In this document: piece after piece, positions 50,051 through 58,402 of the stretch
Layout of the letters: each line of letters starts with the position of its first letter
Numbering within the stretch: the first letter of the stretch is position 1
Origin: Acinetobacter pollinis
GTDB taxonomy: Bacteria > Pseudomonadota > Gammaproteobacteria > Pseudomonadales > Moraxellaceae
DNA length: 64,000 nucleotides
Direction: 5' to 3'
NCBI RefSeq assembly: GCF_015627175.1
Contig: NZ_VTDQ01000007.1
Span: 32,484 to 96,483 of the forward strand
The notes under the pieces: model-generated
Database searches by the model: none
What the model was told of the DNA's origin: nothing
The model's input: the letters and a program-made list of their open reading frames with translations, nothing else
Made by a program: the position numbers and the translations under genes

Positions 50051-51430
50051 ATGGCAATTAACGAAAAGCAACTGTTGCTTGATGAAGCAAAATACTGTTC
50101 ACATGGTGACACTGTACACTATGTAGAACCACCAAAAATCTTTACAAACTGTGAAGGCAGTTACCTCTACGATGATCAAGATACACCTTACCTAGATCTT
50201 CAAATGTGGTATTCAGCAGTTAACTTTGGCTATAAGAATCCTCGTTTAGATAAAGCGCTGATTGATCAAATTCATACACTTCCACAAGTTGCGAGCCAAT
50301 ACTTACACCCAACAAAAATTCAGTTAAGTAAAGTCATCGCAGAAGACATCTTCAAAAAAACAGGTGAAGCAGGTCGTATTCACTATAATGTTGGTGGTTC
50401 ACAAGCCATTGAAGATTCTCTTAAGGTTGTACGTAACTTTACTGGTGGTAAAAGTCGTATGCTTGCCTTTGAAGGCGGTTACCATGGTCGTACTTTAGGT
50501 GCGTCGTCAATCACTTCAAGCTACCGCTACCGTCGTCGCTATGGTCACTTTGGCGATCGTGCACACTTCATTCCATTTCCATACCCATTCCGTCGTCCAA
50601 AAGGTATGACTGCTGAAGAGTATGGCGACAAACTCATTGCAGAATTTGCACGTTTATTCGAAACTGAATACCACGGTGTTTGGGATCCAAAAGTAGGCGA
50701 AAGTGAATTTGCTGCTTTTTATATGGAAACCATTCAAGGTACAGGTGGTTACGTTATCCCACCGAAAAACTTCTTCACAGGCTTGAAAAAAGTACTTGAT
50801 GACCATGGTATTTTATTGGTAGTTGATGAAGTTCAAATGGGCTTCTACCGTACCGGTAAACTGTGGTCGTGGGAACATTTCGGTATTACACCAGACATTA
50901 CTGTATTTGGTAAAGCACTTACCAATGGTCTAAACCCATTGGCAGGTATCTGGGCAAAAGAAGCTCTAATTAACCCTGAAGTATTCCCAGTCGGTTCTAC
51001 ACACTCAACATTTGCATCTAACCCACTCGGTACTGCTGTTGGTTTAGAATTGATGACCATGCTTGCTGAAAAAGACTATGAAAAGCAAATTATGGAAAGT
51101 GGTGCATACTTCCTAGAATGCTTAAAAGATCTTCAAACTCGTCATGTAGAAATTGGTGATGTCGATGGTCTTGGTTTAGCATTACGTGCAGAAATTTGTG
51201 AAGCTGATGGCTTTACACCAAACAAAGCATTGCTTGATAAGATGGTAGATATTGGCCTATCAGGTACTCTAGAGTACAACGGTCAAAAATGTGGTCTTGT
51301 TCTTGATGTGGGCGGTTATTACAAAAACGTAATTACTTTTGCACCATCACTCGAAATTTCACGCGCTGAAATTGATCAAGCACTTGTACTACTTGAGCAA
51401 TTGCTTAACCGTGCGAAAAAGGAAATCTAA
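50051..51430 (+). CDS. Class III (PLP) aminotransferase
   Basis: The 459-residue fold-type I enzyme is of the acetylornithine/omega-aminotransferase family. Conserved elements include NVGGSQAIEDSLK (phosphate-binding), EGGYHGRTLGA, VVDEVQMGFYRTG and the PLP lysine in TVFGKALTNG (Lys288). It should transfer an amino group between an amine or omega-amino acid and a keto or aldehyde partner. It starts a three-gene operon with the acyltransferase-like gene (9-base gap) and the ureohydrolase-fold gene. No argD- or gabT-type partner is present, so the substrate is not known. A preceding AAGGAC ribosome site supports the start. Confidence 0.88.
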   Translation: MAINEKQLLLDEAKYCSHGDTVHYVEPPKIFTNCEGSYLYDDQDTPYLDLQMWYSAVNFGYKNPRLDKALIDQIHTLPQVASQYLHPTKIQLSKVIAEDIFKKTGEAGRIHYNVGGSQAIEDSLKVVRNFTGGKSRMLAFEGGYHGRTLGASSITSSYRYRRRYGHFGDRAHFIPFPYPFRRPKGMTAEEYGDKLIAEFARLFETEYHGVWDPKVGESEFAAFYMETIQGTGGYVIPPKNFFTGLKKVLDDHGILLVVDEVQMGFYRTGKLWSWEHFGITPDITVFGKALTNGLNPLAGIWAKEALINPEVFPVGSTHSTFASNPLGTAVGLELMTMLAEKDYEKQIMESGAYFLECLKDLQTRHVEIGDVDGLGLALRAEICEADGFTPNKALLDKMVDIGLSGTLEYNGQKCGLVLDVGGYYKNVITFAPSLEISRAEIDQALVLLEQLLNRAKKEI

Positions 51431-51439
51431 ACATTTCTT

Positions 51440-52513
51440 ATGGACAATGGTTTAAATCATGTAGAACCAAATCGTCTTGTGGATGCTTTTTTAAAGCATC
51501 CACCTCAAGATTTTCAGGCCTCTACTTTAGATAACTCTCTTTATTACTTTGTTACCAACTTCAATTTACTCACAACACTTGATGCACCTGTGCGTCAAAA
51601 AATTGAGTCTTTGGTTGGCTATCATTATTGGAAAAAAATTGTTCATTTTCCAACACGCTTTATTGGCACAACAGTCACAGAATATACACCAATACCTCAA
51701 GACACGTCATCAGAGACACTAATAGACACCATAAAGAAGAACAGTCACGAACATAGTCTTACGATTATTAAAGATCTTCCACTATCTTCACCACTGCTTA
51801 CACAAGAAGAAAACCAAGCAAGTGCGGCACTTATAGGATCGGCTAAAGAAGCAGGATTTTTGGCTGTTGAAGGACAAGCTTTAGCATATGTCGAAATAGA
51901 CTTTAATGATCGAGAAGATTATCTCTCTAGATTGTCAAAAAGCAGACGTAAAAATTTAAAACGTAAACTCCGTAGCTTAGATGAATTAAATGTTGAAATT
52001 CACCAAACAGGTGACCATTACTTTAATCATACTGAGCGCTTAGAACAACTGTATAGACTTTATCTTGCAGTATACGAGCAAAGTGAAATTCATTTTGACT
52101 TGCTTAGCAAAGCATTTTTTCAAGAAATTTTACAAGATAGCCAAAGCGGCGGTCGAGTTTTCATGTATTGGAAAGGCGAAACACTCATTGGCTATAATAT
52201 CTGCTATGTTTATGAAGACAAACTTGTAGACAAATATATTGGTCTGAACTACCCACTTGCACTTGATTACAATCTCTATTTTATTAGTTGGTTTGTTAAT
52301 CTTGATTATGCGAAAAACCAACATTTAAAATATTATGTGGCAGGATGGACAGATCCAGAAGTTAAAGCACAACTTGGTGCAAAATTTACATTTACTCAGC
52401 ACCTTGTATGGGTCAAATCGCCATTACTTCGTTTTATTTTAAAAAGATTTAGACATCTATTTGAAGCAGATGCTCATTGGCATCAACAACAAGAAGAGAA
52501 AACTGCTAAATGA
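51440..52513 (+). CDS. BioF2/FemAB-like GNAT acyltransferase domain protein
   Basis: The 357-residue protein has a C-terminal half (about 150-310) of the Acetyltransf_6/BioF2-like GNAT type. A basic stretch SRLSKSRRKNLKRKLR (163-178) and the WKGETLIGYNICY and DKYIGLNYPLALDYNLYF segments are visible. Related proteins transfer acyl or aminoacyl groups to lipids, peptides or sugars. The N-terminal 140 residues are unassigned. It overlaps the next gene by 4 bases. No signal peptide is seen, so it probably acts in the cytosol. Confidence 0.75.
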   Translation: MDNGLNHVEPNRLVDAFLKHPPQDFQASTLDNSLYYFVTNFNLLTTLDAPVRQKIESLVGYHYWKKIVHFPTRFIGTTVTEYTPIPQDTSSETLIDTIKKNSHEHSLTIIKDLPLSSPLLTQEENQASAALIGSAKEAGFLAVEGQALAYVEIDFNDREDYLSRLSKSRRKNLKRKLRSLDELNVEIHQTGDHYFNHTERLEQLYRLYLAVYEQSEIHFDLLSKAFFQEILQDSQSGGRVFMYWKGETLIGYNICYVYEDKLVDKYIGLNYPLALDYNLYFISWFVNLDYAKNQHLKYYVAGWTDPEVKAQLGAKFTFTQHLVWVKSPLLRFILKRFRHLFEADAHWHQQQEEKTAK

Positions 52514-53400
52514 GTACCTCTCCACGCCATCCAGTCGTTTTAAACTTTGATGATTCAGCAATGGCATCAAACCAAATATGGACAAATATTCCTCTCCAAA
52601 GTGAGCAAGAAACTATTCGCTTTGGTTGTAAATGGCAAGCGTTTGAAGCATTAGGACAAAAACTTTCAAATGAGCTTCCATCAACAGAAGCAATGGGTTG
52701 TGTCCTGTTAGGTAGTGGCGATTACCATCACCTCAGTTATTTGTTATTGTCTCGGCTTAATAAAGAACAACCAATACACCTAATTATTTGTGATAACCAT
52801 CCAGATAATATGCGCTACCCTTTTGGTATTCATTGTGGCTCATGGGTCTACTGGGCCAGCCAATTGCCAAATGTGGCACGTATAGATGTATTAGGTATTG
52901 GCTCAAGTGATATTGGCTTGGCACATGCTTGGGAAAACCACTGGTCACCACTACGTCAAGGCAAACTGCATTATTGGAGTATTCAACAAAATGCGAGTTG
53001 GTTACATAAGGTTGGTGCAAAATCTGCTTGGCATGCATTCGATGAACCAGATTCACTCATGAAAACATTTTTAGTTGAAATGGAAAAAGTAGACCTACCT
53101 GTCTACTTATCTATAGACAAAGATGTACTTTCTAAAGATGTCGTACAAACCAATTGGGATCAAGGTTATTTTGCAGAAGAACACTTAAACTCATTGATTG
53201 ATGCATGCGACCAAAAACTTATGGGTGCTGATATCACTGGAGATATTTCACTTTACCAATACAAGCAATGGTTTAAGCGATTACTCAGCTCGTTAGATGA
53301 TCAAGAAGTACCAAGTGAACATCAGTTAACGACATGGCAAGAAGAACAACAAGCACTCAATGTGAGGCTCATCGAGCGTATGCAAGACAAATGGAAATAG
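52510..53400 (+). CDS. Ureohydrolase (arginase/agmatinase)-fold protein
   Basis: The 296-residue protein carries arginase-like metal-site elements in order: GSGDYHH (68-74), DNHPDNM (95-101, matching DxHxD), SIDKDVLSKD (201-210, matching SxDxDxxxxD) and GADITGD (239-245). Metal ligands seem retained, but motifs differ from true arginases (an extra residue in GGDH, no DPxxAPGTGTP). It may hydrolyse a guanidino or related C-N bond. It ends 6 bases before the stop of the convergent transporter gene and completes the plus-strand operon. Confidence 0.75.
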   Translation: MSTSPRHPVVLNFDDSAMASNQIWTNIPLQSEQETIRFGCKWQAFEALGQKLSNELPSTEAMGCVLLGSGDYHHLSYLLLSRLNKEQPIHLIICDNHPDNMRYPFGIHCGSWVYWASQLPNVARIDVLGIGSSDIGLAHAWENHWSPLRQGKLHYWSIQQNASWLHKVGAKSAWHAFDEPDSLMKTFLVEMEKVDLPVYLSIDKDVLSKDVVQTNWDQGYFAEEHLNSLIDACDQKLMGADITGDISLYQYKQWFKRLLSSLDDQEVPSEHQLTTWQEEQQALNVRLIERMQDKWK

Positions 53401-53406
53401 CCTGAT

Positions 53407-53811
53407 TTAAGGCGTTTCCTTTGTCATTTGCTCTGCTTTAAATTCTTCTGCTTCGCCTTTGGCTAAGCATAAAACACCTAAGAAAATTAAGGCCATTCCA
53501 CATACTTTAACCAGTGTTAATGGCTCATTAAACAGCCACACAGACAATAGCGTTACACTAATCAGCTCGATATGAGAAGCGGCGACAGCAGGGCCAATCG
53601 GGGCACGCTCCAGTAGAGTCATCCATGTAAAAAATGAAGCGATATAGCCCAATAATGCACCGTAAATCCAGATATTACTAAAAATACGAAATAGCCAAGG
53701 CAAATCAAATGTCAGAGGCATTGCATGGTTCGAGGCCATTTTAAAACTTACCTGAGCAAGTGTATCAAACAGCATTAATACCGAGAATCCAACCAAGTAA
53801 AATAGTTTCAT
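53407..53811 (-). CDS. Half-size EamA/SMR-like transporter, subunit B
   Basis: The 134-residue membrane protein has four hydrophobic helices and a charged C-tail (KGEAEEFKAEQ). It shows the EamA/SMR pattern (LVKVCGMALIFLGVLC near the end). Its size and pairing with the next gene resemble the heterodimeric ArnE/ArnF flippase. The start overlaps the upstream subunit by 4 bases. It may move an amine-containing lipid-linked or small molecule across the inner membrane. Confidence 0.8.
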   Translation of the reverse strand: MKLFYLVGFSVLMLFDTLAQVSFKMASNHAMPLTFDLPWLFRIFSNIWIYGALLGYIASFFTWMTLLERAPIGPAVAASHIELISVTLLSVWLFNEPLTLVKVCGMALIFLGVLCLAKGEAEEFKAEQMTKETP

Positions 53812-54167
53812 ATACTCATCCCAATCACTGCAACGCCTGCTGTAATAAGCAATACGCCCATTAAGCGATATTTTGTTATTTTCTCTTTAAAGAATAAGCG
53901 ACCTGCAATCATAATGACCACAATATTAATACACCCGAGCATGACCCCATCAGAGAGTGGTACTAAAGATAGAAATGCCAACCAAACAATAAACTCAACA
54001 ACATAACAACCTATGCCTAACCACATCATTGGCATTTTAGCAAGTGCAACCCAACGCTCCATCCCTTCATAGTTTGCACCTCTCAAAGCAATGGCTTTAA
54101 AAGCCAGTTGCCCAACAGTATCTACGGCAATGGTAACTAGCCATACGATAAAAACAATGGGTTCCAT
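53808..54167 (-). CDS. Half-size EamA/SMR-like transporter, subunit A
   Basis: The 119-residue protein has four membrane helices and the family ending KYRLMGVLLITAGVAVIG. With the following gene it forms a translationally coupled pair, as expected for a heterodimeric four-plus-four-helix transporter. It lies 9 bases after the alpha/beta hydrolase gene. Confidence 0.8.
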   Translation of the reverse strand: MEPIVFIVWLVTIAVDTVGQLAFKAIALRGANYEGMERWVALAKMPMMWLGIGCYVVEFIVWLAFLSLVPLSDGVMLGCINIVVIMIAGRLFFKEKITKYRLMGVLLITAGVAVIGMSI

Positions 54168-54176
54168 AAAGATACC

Positions 54177-55013
54177 TTAAGAAGCAGAAGACGCTTGAGA
54201 CAACACACTATATGTATGAATGAAATTTAATGATTCATCAATCACTTGCTGACGATCATTATCAATAGTAATCATATGATAACTTTTCTTTAACCATACA
54301 AGTTTTTTAGGGCCTTGCACACGATCATAAATAAGCTGACTGTTTTTACGGTGTGCAATATCATCTTCATAAGCATGTAGACATAAAGTCGCTGATTTAA
54401 TTTTATGCAGATTCTTTCGAACATGTACCGATAACCGTTGCATATGGTATAGCGAATGCCAAGGGTTACCAGGTAATCCTGCTTCACTACTGTCACCATG
54501 ATTCATAGAATTAACGATACGTTTTCTTAATGCTTCATTATAGATACCGTATGGTTCTGCTTCATGAAGAATATTCGAACGTAGAATATTTAAATGAAAA
54601 ACTAGAGGCAATATCCATGGTGCTGAAAGTCTACCCCATAAAGGTACACTCCAACCATCATATTTAAATGTTGGGCTATAACACAGCACACCTTTAACTT
54701 CTGGGTGCTCAATGGCATAGTTAAGTGCCAACAAAGAACCCATAGACAACCCACCAATAAATATTTCATCAGTATATTGTTTAAGTTTCTCTGCACCTGC
54801 ACATACACTTGCATACCAATCTTTCCAGTTGGTTTCTACAAGGTCTTCAACTGTACCGCAATGCCCTGCCAGTTGAACTGAATAAACGGTATACCCTTGT
54901 TGATTGAATTTACGTGCCAATCCACGCATTTCATTAGGCGTACCCGTCAGTCCATGAATAAGTAAAATACCAGTACGATTGCCTTCTAATAAAAATGAGT
55001 GATCTTTGATCAT
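54177..55013 (-). CDS. Alpha/beta hydrolase (Est30-type carboxylesterase fold)
   Basis: The 278-residue protein has the oxyanion-region LLIHGLTGTPNEM, nucleophile Ser90 in GLSMGS, Asp217 or Asp218 in HAYEDD and His246 in SYHMITID, a complete triad. Est30-like carboxylesterases and monoacylglycerol lipases share this layout. No signal peptide is seen. Its ATG overlaps the stop of the upstream HAD gene by 4 bases. The substrate is unknown; an ester, thioester or lipid is plausible. Confidence 0.85.
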   Translation of the reverse strand: MIKDHSFLLEGNRTGILLIHGLTGTPNEMRGLARKFNQQGYTVYSVQLAGHCGTVEDLVETNWKDWYASVCAGAEKLKQYTDEIFIGGLSMGSLLALNYAIEHPEVKGVLCYSPTFKYDGWSVPLWGRLSAPWILPLVFHLNILRSNILHEAEPYGIYNEALRKRIVNSMNHGDSSEAGLPGNPWHSLYHMQRLSVHVRKNLHKIKSATLCLHAYEDDIAHRKNSQLIYDRVQGPKKLVWLKKSYHMITIDNDRQQVIDESLNFIHTYSVLSQASSAS

Positions 55014-55717
55014 ACATGAACCTTAGCATCTAATTGCGGTAAGCCAACAAACTGATCTAGTGTTTTGGTAAGTTCTGTAAATGTAGAAAATGGTACATGT
55101 TTAATATTATTATCTTGGCAATGCTTTAATAAGGATTTTTTCGCATATACATAATCTGCTTCTTCAGATAAACAAAAATCTGAACGACCATCACCTATGA
55201 GAATCGTTTTGTATTGCTTATGCTGTGTTTGAGATACCTTACATTTACATGTACCAGACTGCGATTTACATGTTTTCGTTGCATTCGGGAAATGTAACTG
55301 CCAACGATGCTCACTAACTTGCTCTAACTGGTTGGCAATAACAGGAACATGGCGTAAGTTATATTTTGCGAGAATATGACGAATAACTATATCTAAGCCA
55401 TCGCTCACAATCGTCAGTGGAATACCCAATTTTTTTGCAGCTTTAACAAAATCAATAAAGCTTTCGTCAATTTCTATCTGATGTACAAGCGCTTCTAACT
55501 TTTCTTTGGTGACATTCAACAATGCTATTTGACGTTGCATACACTCTTTAGAGCCAATTTCACCCTGCTCCCACAACTGTTCAATCTCTTCCCATCCTTG
55601 ATCTGCAAAATTTTCCAACAAGACATCCGTTGTATCTTGCAAACTAATCGTACCATCAAAATCACAAAGAATTTTCCAGCTATTTTCTTGGTACTGTTCA
55701 ACATTCATGAGAAGCAT
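55010..55717 (-). CDS. HAD-IB phosphatase (MtnX/PSPase-like)
   Basis: The 235-residue HAD protein has motif I DFDGTISLQDTTD, motif II SDGLD, motif III Lys and motif IV GDGRSDFC. A cysteine-rich flap (CKSQSGTCKCK) recalls MtnX of the methionine salvage pathway. No other mtn genes are near, so it more likely acts on another phosphomonoester in this operon's pathway. The ATG at 55708 is an alternative start (three codons later). It leads the minus-strand operon. Confidence 0.82.
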   Translation of the reverse strand: MLLMNVEQYQENSWKILCDFDGTISLQDTTDVLLENFADQGWEEIEQLWEQGEIGSKECMQRQIALLNVTKEKLEALVHQIEIDESFIDFVKAAKKLGIPLTIVSDGLDIVIRHILAKYNLRHVPVIANQLEQVSEHRWQLHFPNATKTCKSQSGTCKCKVSQTQHKQYKTILIGDGRSDFCLSEEADYVYAKKSLLKHCQDNNIKHVPFSTFTELTKTLDQFVGLPQLDAKVHV

Positions 55718-56053
55718 AGGTTTTCTCTCAGCATATTTCTTAAAATTCTCTGTTTACATTTGAGTAACAGAAACCGCCTAGTATAACCATTTTTTGATTA
55801 AACATCGCTTATATGTTAAAAAAATAATGTAACCTAAATTCAAAAAAAATGAAAATACATAAATATATCAATTACTTAAAATTATTAAACTGCTGTTTTT
55901 TAATCGTTTCAAGCTATCAATTTAAAGAAATATTTAAAGATAAACTGCGTACTTTTATTCGAAACAATAATAAAACATTCGTACACTATTGATTTATTTT
56001 TATACACAACATAATAAAATTCAGGATAAAAATTTAATAACAATTCATGTTGA
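55718..56053. other. AT-rich 336-base divergent intergenic region
   Basis: It carries promoters for the HAD operon (minus) and cbpA (plus). A plus-strand candidate, TTGATT-17-TAATAA, is at 55989-56017. No gene or recognisable RNA was found. I saw no clear heat-shock sigma-32 element. Confidence 0.6.
55989..56017 (+). promoter_or_regulatory. Candidate promoter of cbpA-cbpM
   Basis: The -35 TTGATT (55989-55994) and -10 TAATAA (56012-56017) are 17 bases apart, about 36 bases before the start of cbpA. It was identified by eye. Confidence 0.5.
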
Positions 56054-56968
56054 ATGACTATGGCTAAAAACTATTATGAAATTTTAGGCGTTGATAGAGA
56101 TGCAACTCCTGATGAAATAAAAAAATCATTTCGTAAACTTGCAAAGAAGTATCATCCAGATATTAGTAAAGAAACAGATGCTGAAGCGCGTATGCAAGAA
56201 ATAAATACCGCATACGACATTTTAAGCCAAGAAGAGCGTAAAGCAGAATATGACTACGCATTAGATCATCCAGAAGGTGCTTTCCAAGGGGGGCATGGTT
56301 TTTCTAATCAGCAAGGATTTCAGCAAAGTCATGATTTTCACGGGTTCGAAGATCTTTTTGGTCGTTTTGGTTCTGGTTTTGGTGGAGGCTTTCAAGATCG
56401 AGGATTTAAGGGTGAAGACCAACATGCATCCATTGAAGTTCCTATAGATGTTGCTTACCACGGTACAACACAGCAAATTACTTTACAAGTTCCTACTTAT
56501 AGTCCACAAGGTAGACCAGAAGTTCAGAGAAAAACTTTAGAAATCAGAATCCCTCAAGGTATGAAATCTGGTCAACAAATTCGTCTCTCAAAACAAGGCC
56601 AAGCTGGCATAAATGGAGGTGAAAATGGAGATCTTTATATAGAAATTACCTACCAAAAATCTACAAACCTTTATGTGGAAGGTACAGATGTATATTTAGA
56701 AACACCCATCACTCCATGGGAAGCTGCACTCGGCGAAAAAATTCAAGTCCAATTACCTTCTGGCAGTACGATTGAAGTCAATATTCCTAAAAACACGCAG
56801 AATGGGCAAAAGCTACGTATTAAAGACAAAGGGATTCCAAGTTCACCCCCAGGCCATTTGTATCTGATACTTACAGTTAAAGCACCTGAGGTAATAACCC
56901 ACGAACAGCAAGAAGCCTACAAGAAACTTGCGGCTGTTTTTCCTCAGTTTAAACCACGAAAAAATTAA
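56054..56968 (+). CDS. cbpA: DnaJ-like co-chaperone CbpA
   Basis: The 304-residue protein has an N-terminal J-domain with HPD (KKYHPDIS), a G/F-rich linker (GGHGFSNQQGF and similar to about residue 118), then two C-terminal beta domains without the zinc-finger of DnaJ. It cooperates with DnaK and, in E. coli, also binds curved DNA. A second ATG two codons later (56060) gives MAKNYYEILGV, which may be the true start. It is followed by cbpM, 11 bases on. Confidence 0.93.
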   Translation: MTMAKNYYEILGVDRDATPDEIKKSFRKLAKKYHPDISKETDAEARMQEINTAYDILSQEERKAEYDYALDHPEGAFQGGHGFSNQQGFQQSHDFHGFEDLFGRFGSGFGGGFQDRGFKGEDQHASIEVPIDVAYHGTTQQITLQVPTYSPQGRPEVQRKTLEIRIPQGMKSGQQIRLSKQGQAGINGGENGDLYIEITYQKSTNLYVEGTDVYLETPITPWEAALGEKIQVQLPSGSTIEVNIPKNTQNGQKLRIKDKGIPSSPPGHLYLILTVKAPEVITHEQQEAYKKLAAVFPQFKPRKN

Positions 56969-56979
56969 GAGATGAAACT

Positions 56980-57303
56980 ATGAAAAGTCGTATACATTAC
57001 TATGAAGTGACCAGTCATACTCATCATGATGTAGAAGTTCTACATCAGGAGTTTTCTTTAGAAAGATTTGCAGAAATTTGTGGGCAACACCCTAATTGGA
57101 TTATTCAGCTCATCGAATATGACATTTTACCTGAAAGGGCAAAAAAGCATGCTTCGCCCACTTTTTTGCAAGAAGATATTCAAAGAGCCAGAAAAGCATA
57201 TCGGTTGCAACGAGACTTTGAAGCCTCGCTCCCTGCAGTTTCAGTCATGTTAGATTTAATTGATGAAGTAAACATACTCCGTCAGAAGACAAAGCATGTT
57301 TAA
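56980..57303 (+). CDS. cbpM: CbpA modulator CbpM
   Basis: The 107-residue helical protein matches CbpM in length and pattern (LERFAEICGQHPNWIIQLIEYDIL; QRARKAYRLQRDFEASLPAVSVMLDLIDE). It binds the CbpA J-domain and blocks co-chaperone activity. Its stop is 10 bases from that of the convergent HAD gene, and the two 3' ends share an 11-bp inverted repeat. Confidence 0.93.
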   Translation: MKSRIHYYEVTSHTHHDVEVLHQEFSLERFAEICGQHPNWIIQLIEYDILPERAKKHASPTFLQEDIQRARKAYRLQRDFEASLPAVSVMLDLIDEVNILRQKTKHV

Positions 57304-57309
57304 ACTTGT

Positions 57310-57341
57310 TCGTCTATGCGCTTTCTGCTTCGCATAGACGA
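57310..57341. repeat. 11-bp inverted repeat at the convergent 3' ends of cbpM and the Cof-type HAD gene
   Basis: TCGTCTATGCG and CGCATAGACGA flank a 10-base loop. The arms lie partly inside the last codons of the HAD gene. There is no U-run, so it is not a standard terminator, but it may fold in both transcripts. Confidence 0.55.
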
Positions 57342-58165
57342 GTCAGCTCTTCTTCATCTTTTGCTTTTAAAACAATATCAATAACATCTAAAACGGCTTC
57401 TTGCTCATTATGCTTTGCCATATATTTTGCAACTTTTTTTAACTCAGGAATCGCATTTTCTACAGCAAATCCATAGCCTGCTTTAGAAACCATTTCAATA
57501 TCATTGTTATTGTCACCAATGGCTAAGATTTCGTGGTCTGAAATATTCCATTTCTGTTGTAAAAAATCTAATCCATAGGCTTTGTGTTTTTTAGGCACAA
57601 TCAAATCGATAAAACCAAAACCACTAGAAACCAGTTTTACATCGCCAGATTGAATGTATGACTTTCCATTTAGATCATTGGTCAACTCATCAAAGTCATA
57701 ATAGGTTGTATTAATTGTTACCTTACAAATGAGATCGTCGACCTTCTCTAAATCTTCAACTTGTTTTAATCGCTTAAAGTATTTATTAAGCTTGGGCATG
57801 GCCTCAGATTTTACTGCTGGCCCAATATAAGCCCCTTGTTTCCCACACAGAATAATTCCATCGGCGTAATGCTGAGAGAGATCATGAATCATGGTATCTA
57901 CAGCATCTTGGCTAAAATGAGAAAAACTTACCTCTTCGACACCATCGACCACATACGCACCGTTTTCAGCAACGTATGCTATCTCATCTTGAATATCTGA
58001 AAAGTAGTTTTTGAGTGTCCAAAGTTGATTTCCACTTGCTGCAACAAAGTGGATGTTACGTGCTTGTAACTGAAGAAATTGTGCAAGAAAACGCTGTTTA
58101 TTGTACTTTTTTTCTCCATTTAGAAATGTACCATCCATATCTACAGCGATTAATTTAATTGACAT
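57314..58165 (-). CDS. Cof-type HAD-IIB hydrolase
   Basis: The 283-residue protein has motif I AVDMDGTFLNG, Lys in motif III and motif IV GDNNNDIEM with a type IIB cap between them. Such enzymes dephosphorylate sugar phosphates, FMN or PLP. I use ATG 58165 (GAGG five bases upstream); a GTG two codons earlier is possible. The substrate is not predictable here. Confidence 0.88.
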   Translation of the reverse strand: MSIKLIAVDMDGTFLNGEKKYNKQRFLAQFLQLQARNIHFVAASGNQLWTLKNYFSDIQDEIAYVAENGAYVVDGVEEVSFSHFSQDAVDTMIHDLSQHYADGIILCGKQGAYIGPAVKSEAMPKLNKYFKRLKQVEDLEKVDDLICKVTINTTYYDFDELTNDLNGKSYIQSGDVKLVSSGFGFIDLIVPKKHKAYGLDFLQQKWNISDHEILAIGDNNNDIEMVSKAGYGFAVENAIPELKKVAKYMAKHNEQEAVLDVIDIVLKAKDEEELTRLCEAESA

Positions 58166-58341
58166 TTGCACCTCGTAGGCTAAGACAAACTATTCACATC
58201 ATTTCTTTTTAATTTCAATTTACTTTCAAATTATCTTAGCAAGAGATGACGTGCTTATGAATAATCTCACCTTAAATATTACAAAATTCTAATATTTTTA
58301 TATTTCTAATATCCGCATCACAGTTATTAATTAATAACAAT

Positions 58342-58370
58342 ATTGATAATTATTATCATTTATATAAAAT
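58342..58370 (+). promoter_or_regulatory. Fur box overlapping the promoter of the TonB-dependent receptor
   Basis: A palindrome GATAAT-T-ATTATC (58345-58357) within AT-rich flanks fits the Fur consensus. It covers the spacer between a candidate -35 TTGATA (58343-58348) and -10 TAAAAT (58365-58370), 16 bases apart. Fur-Fe2+ binding there would block transcription of the receptor. Confidence 0.8.
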
Positions 58371-58402
58371 AACACTATATTTTTGTAATTATTTATATTT
58401 TT

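Noticed and set aside
55010..55717. Assignment of the HAD-IB gene as mtnX of methionine salvage
   Set aside because: No other methionine salvage gene is nearby and its operon partners are unrelated, so only the family is stated.
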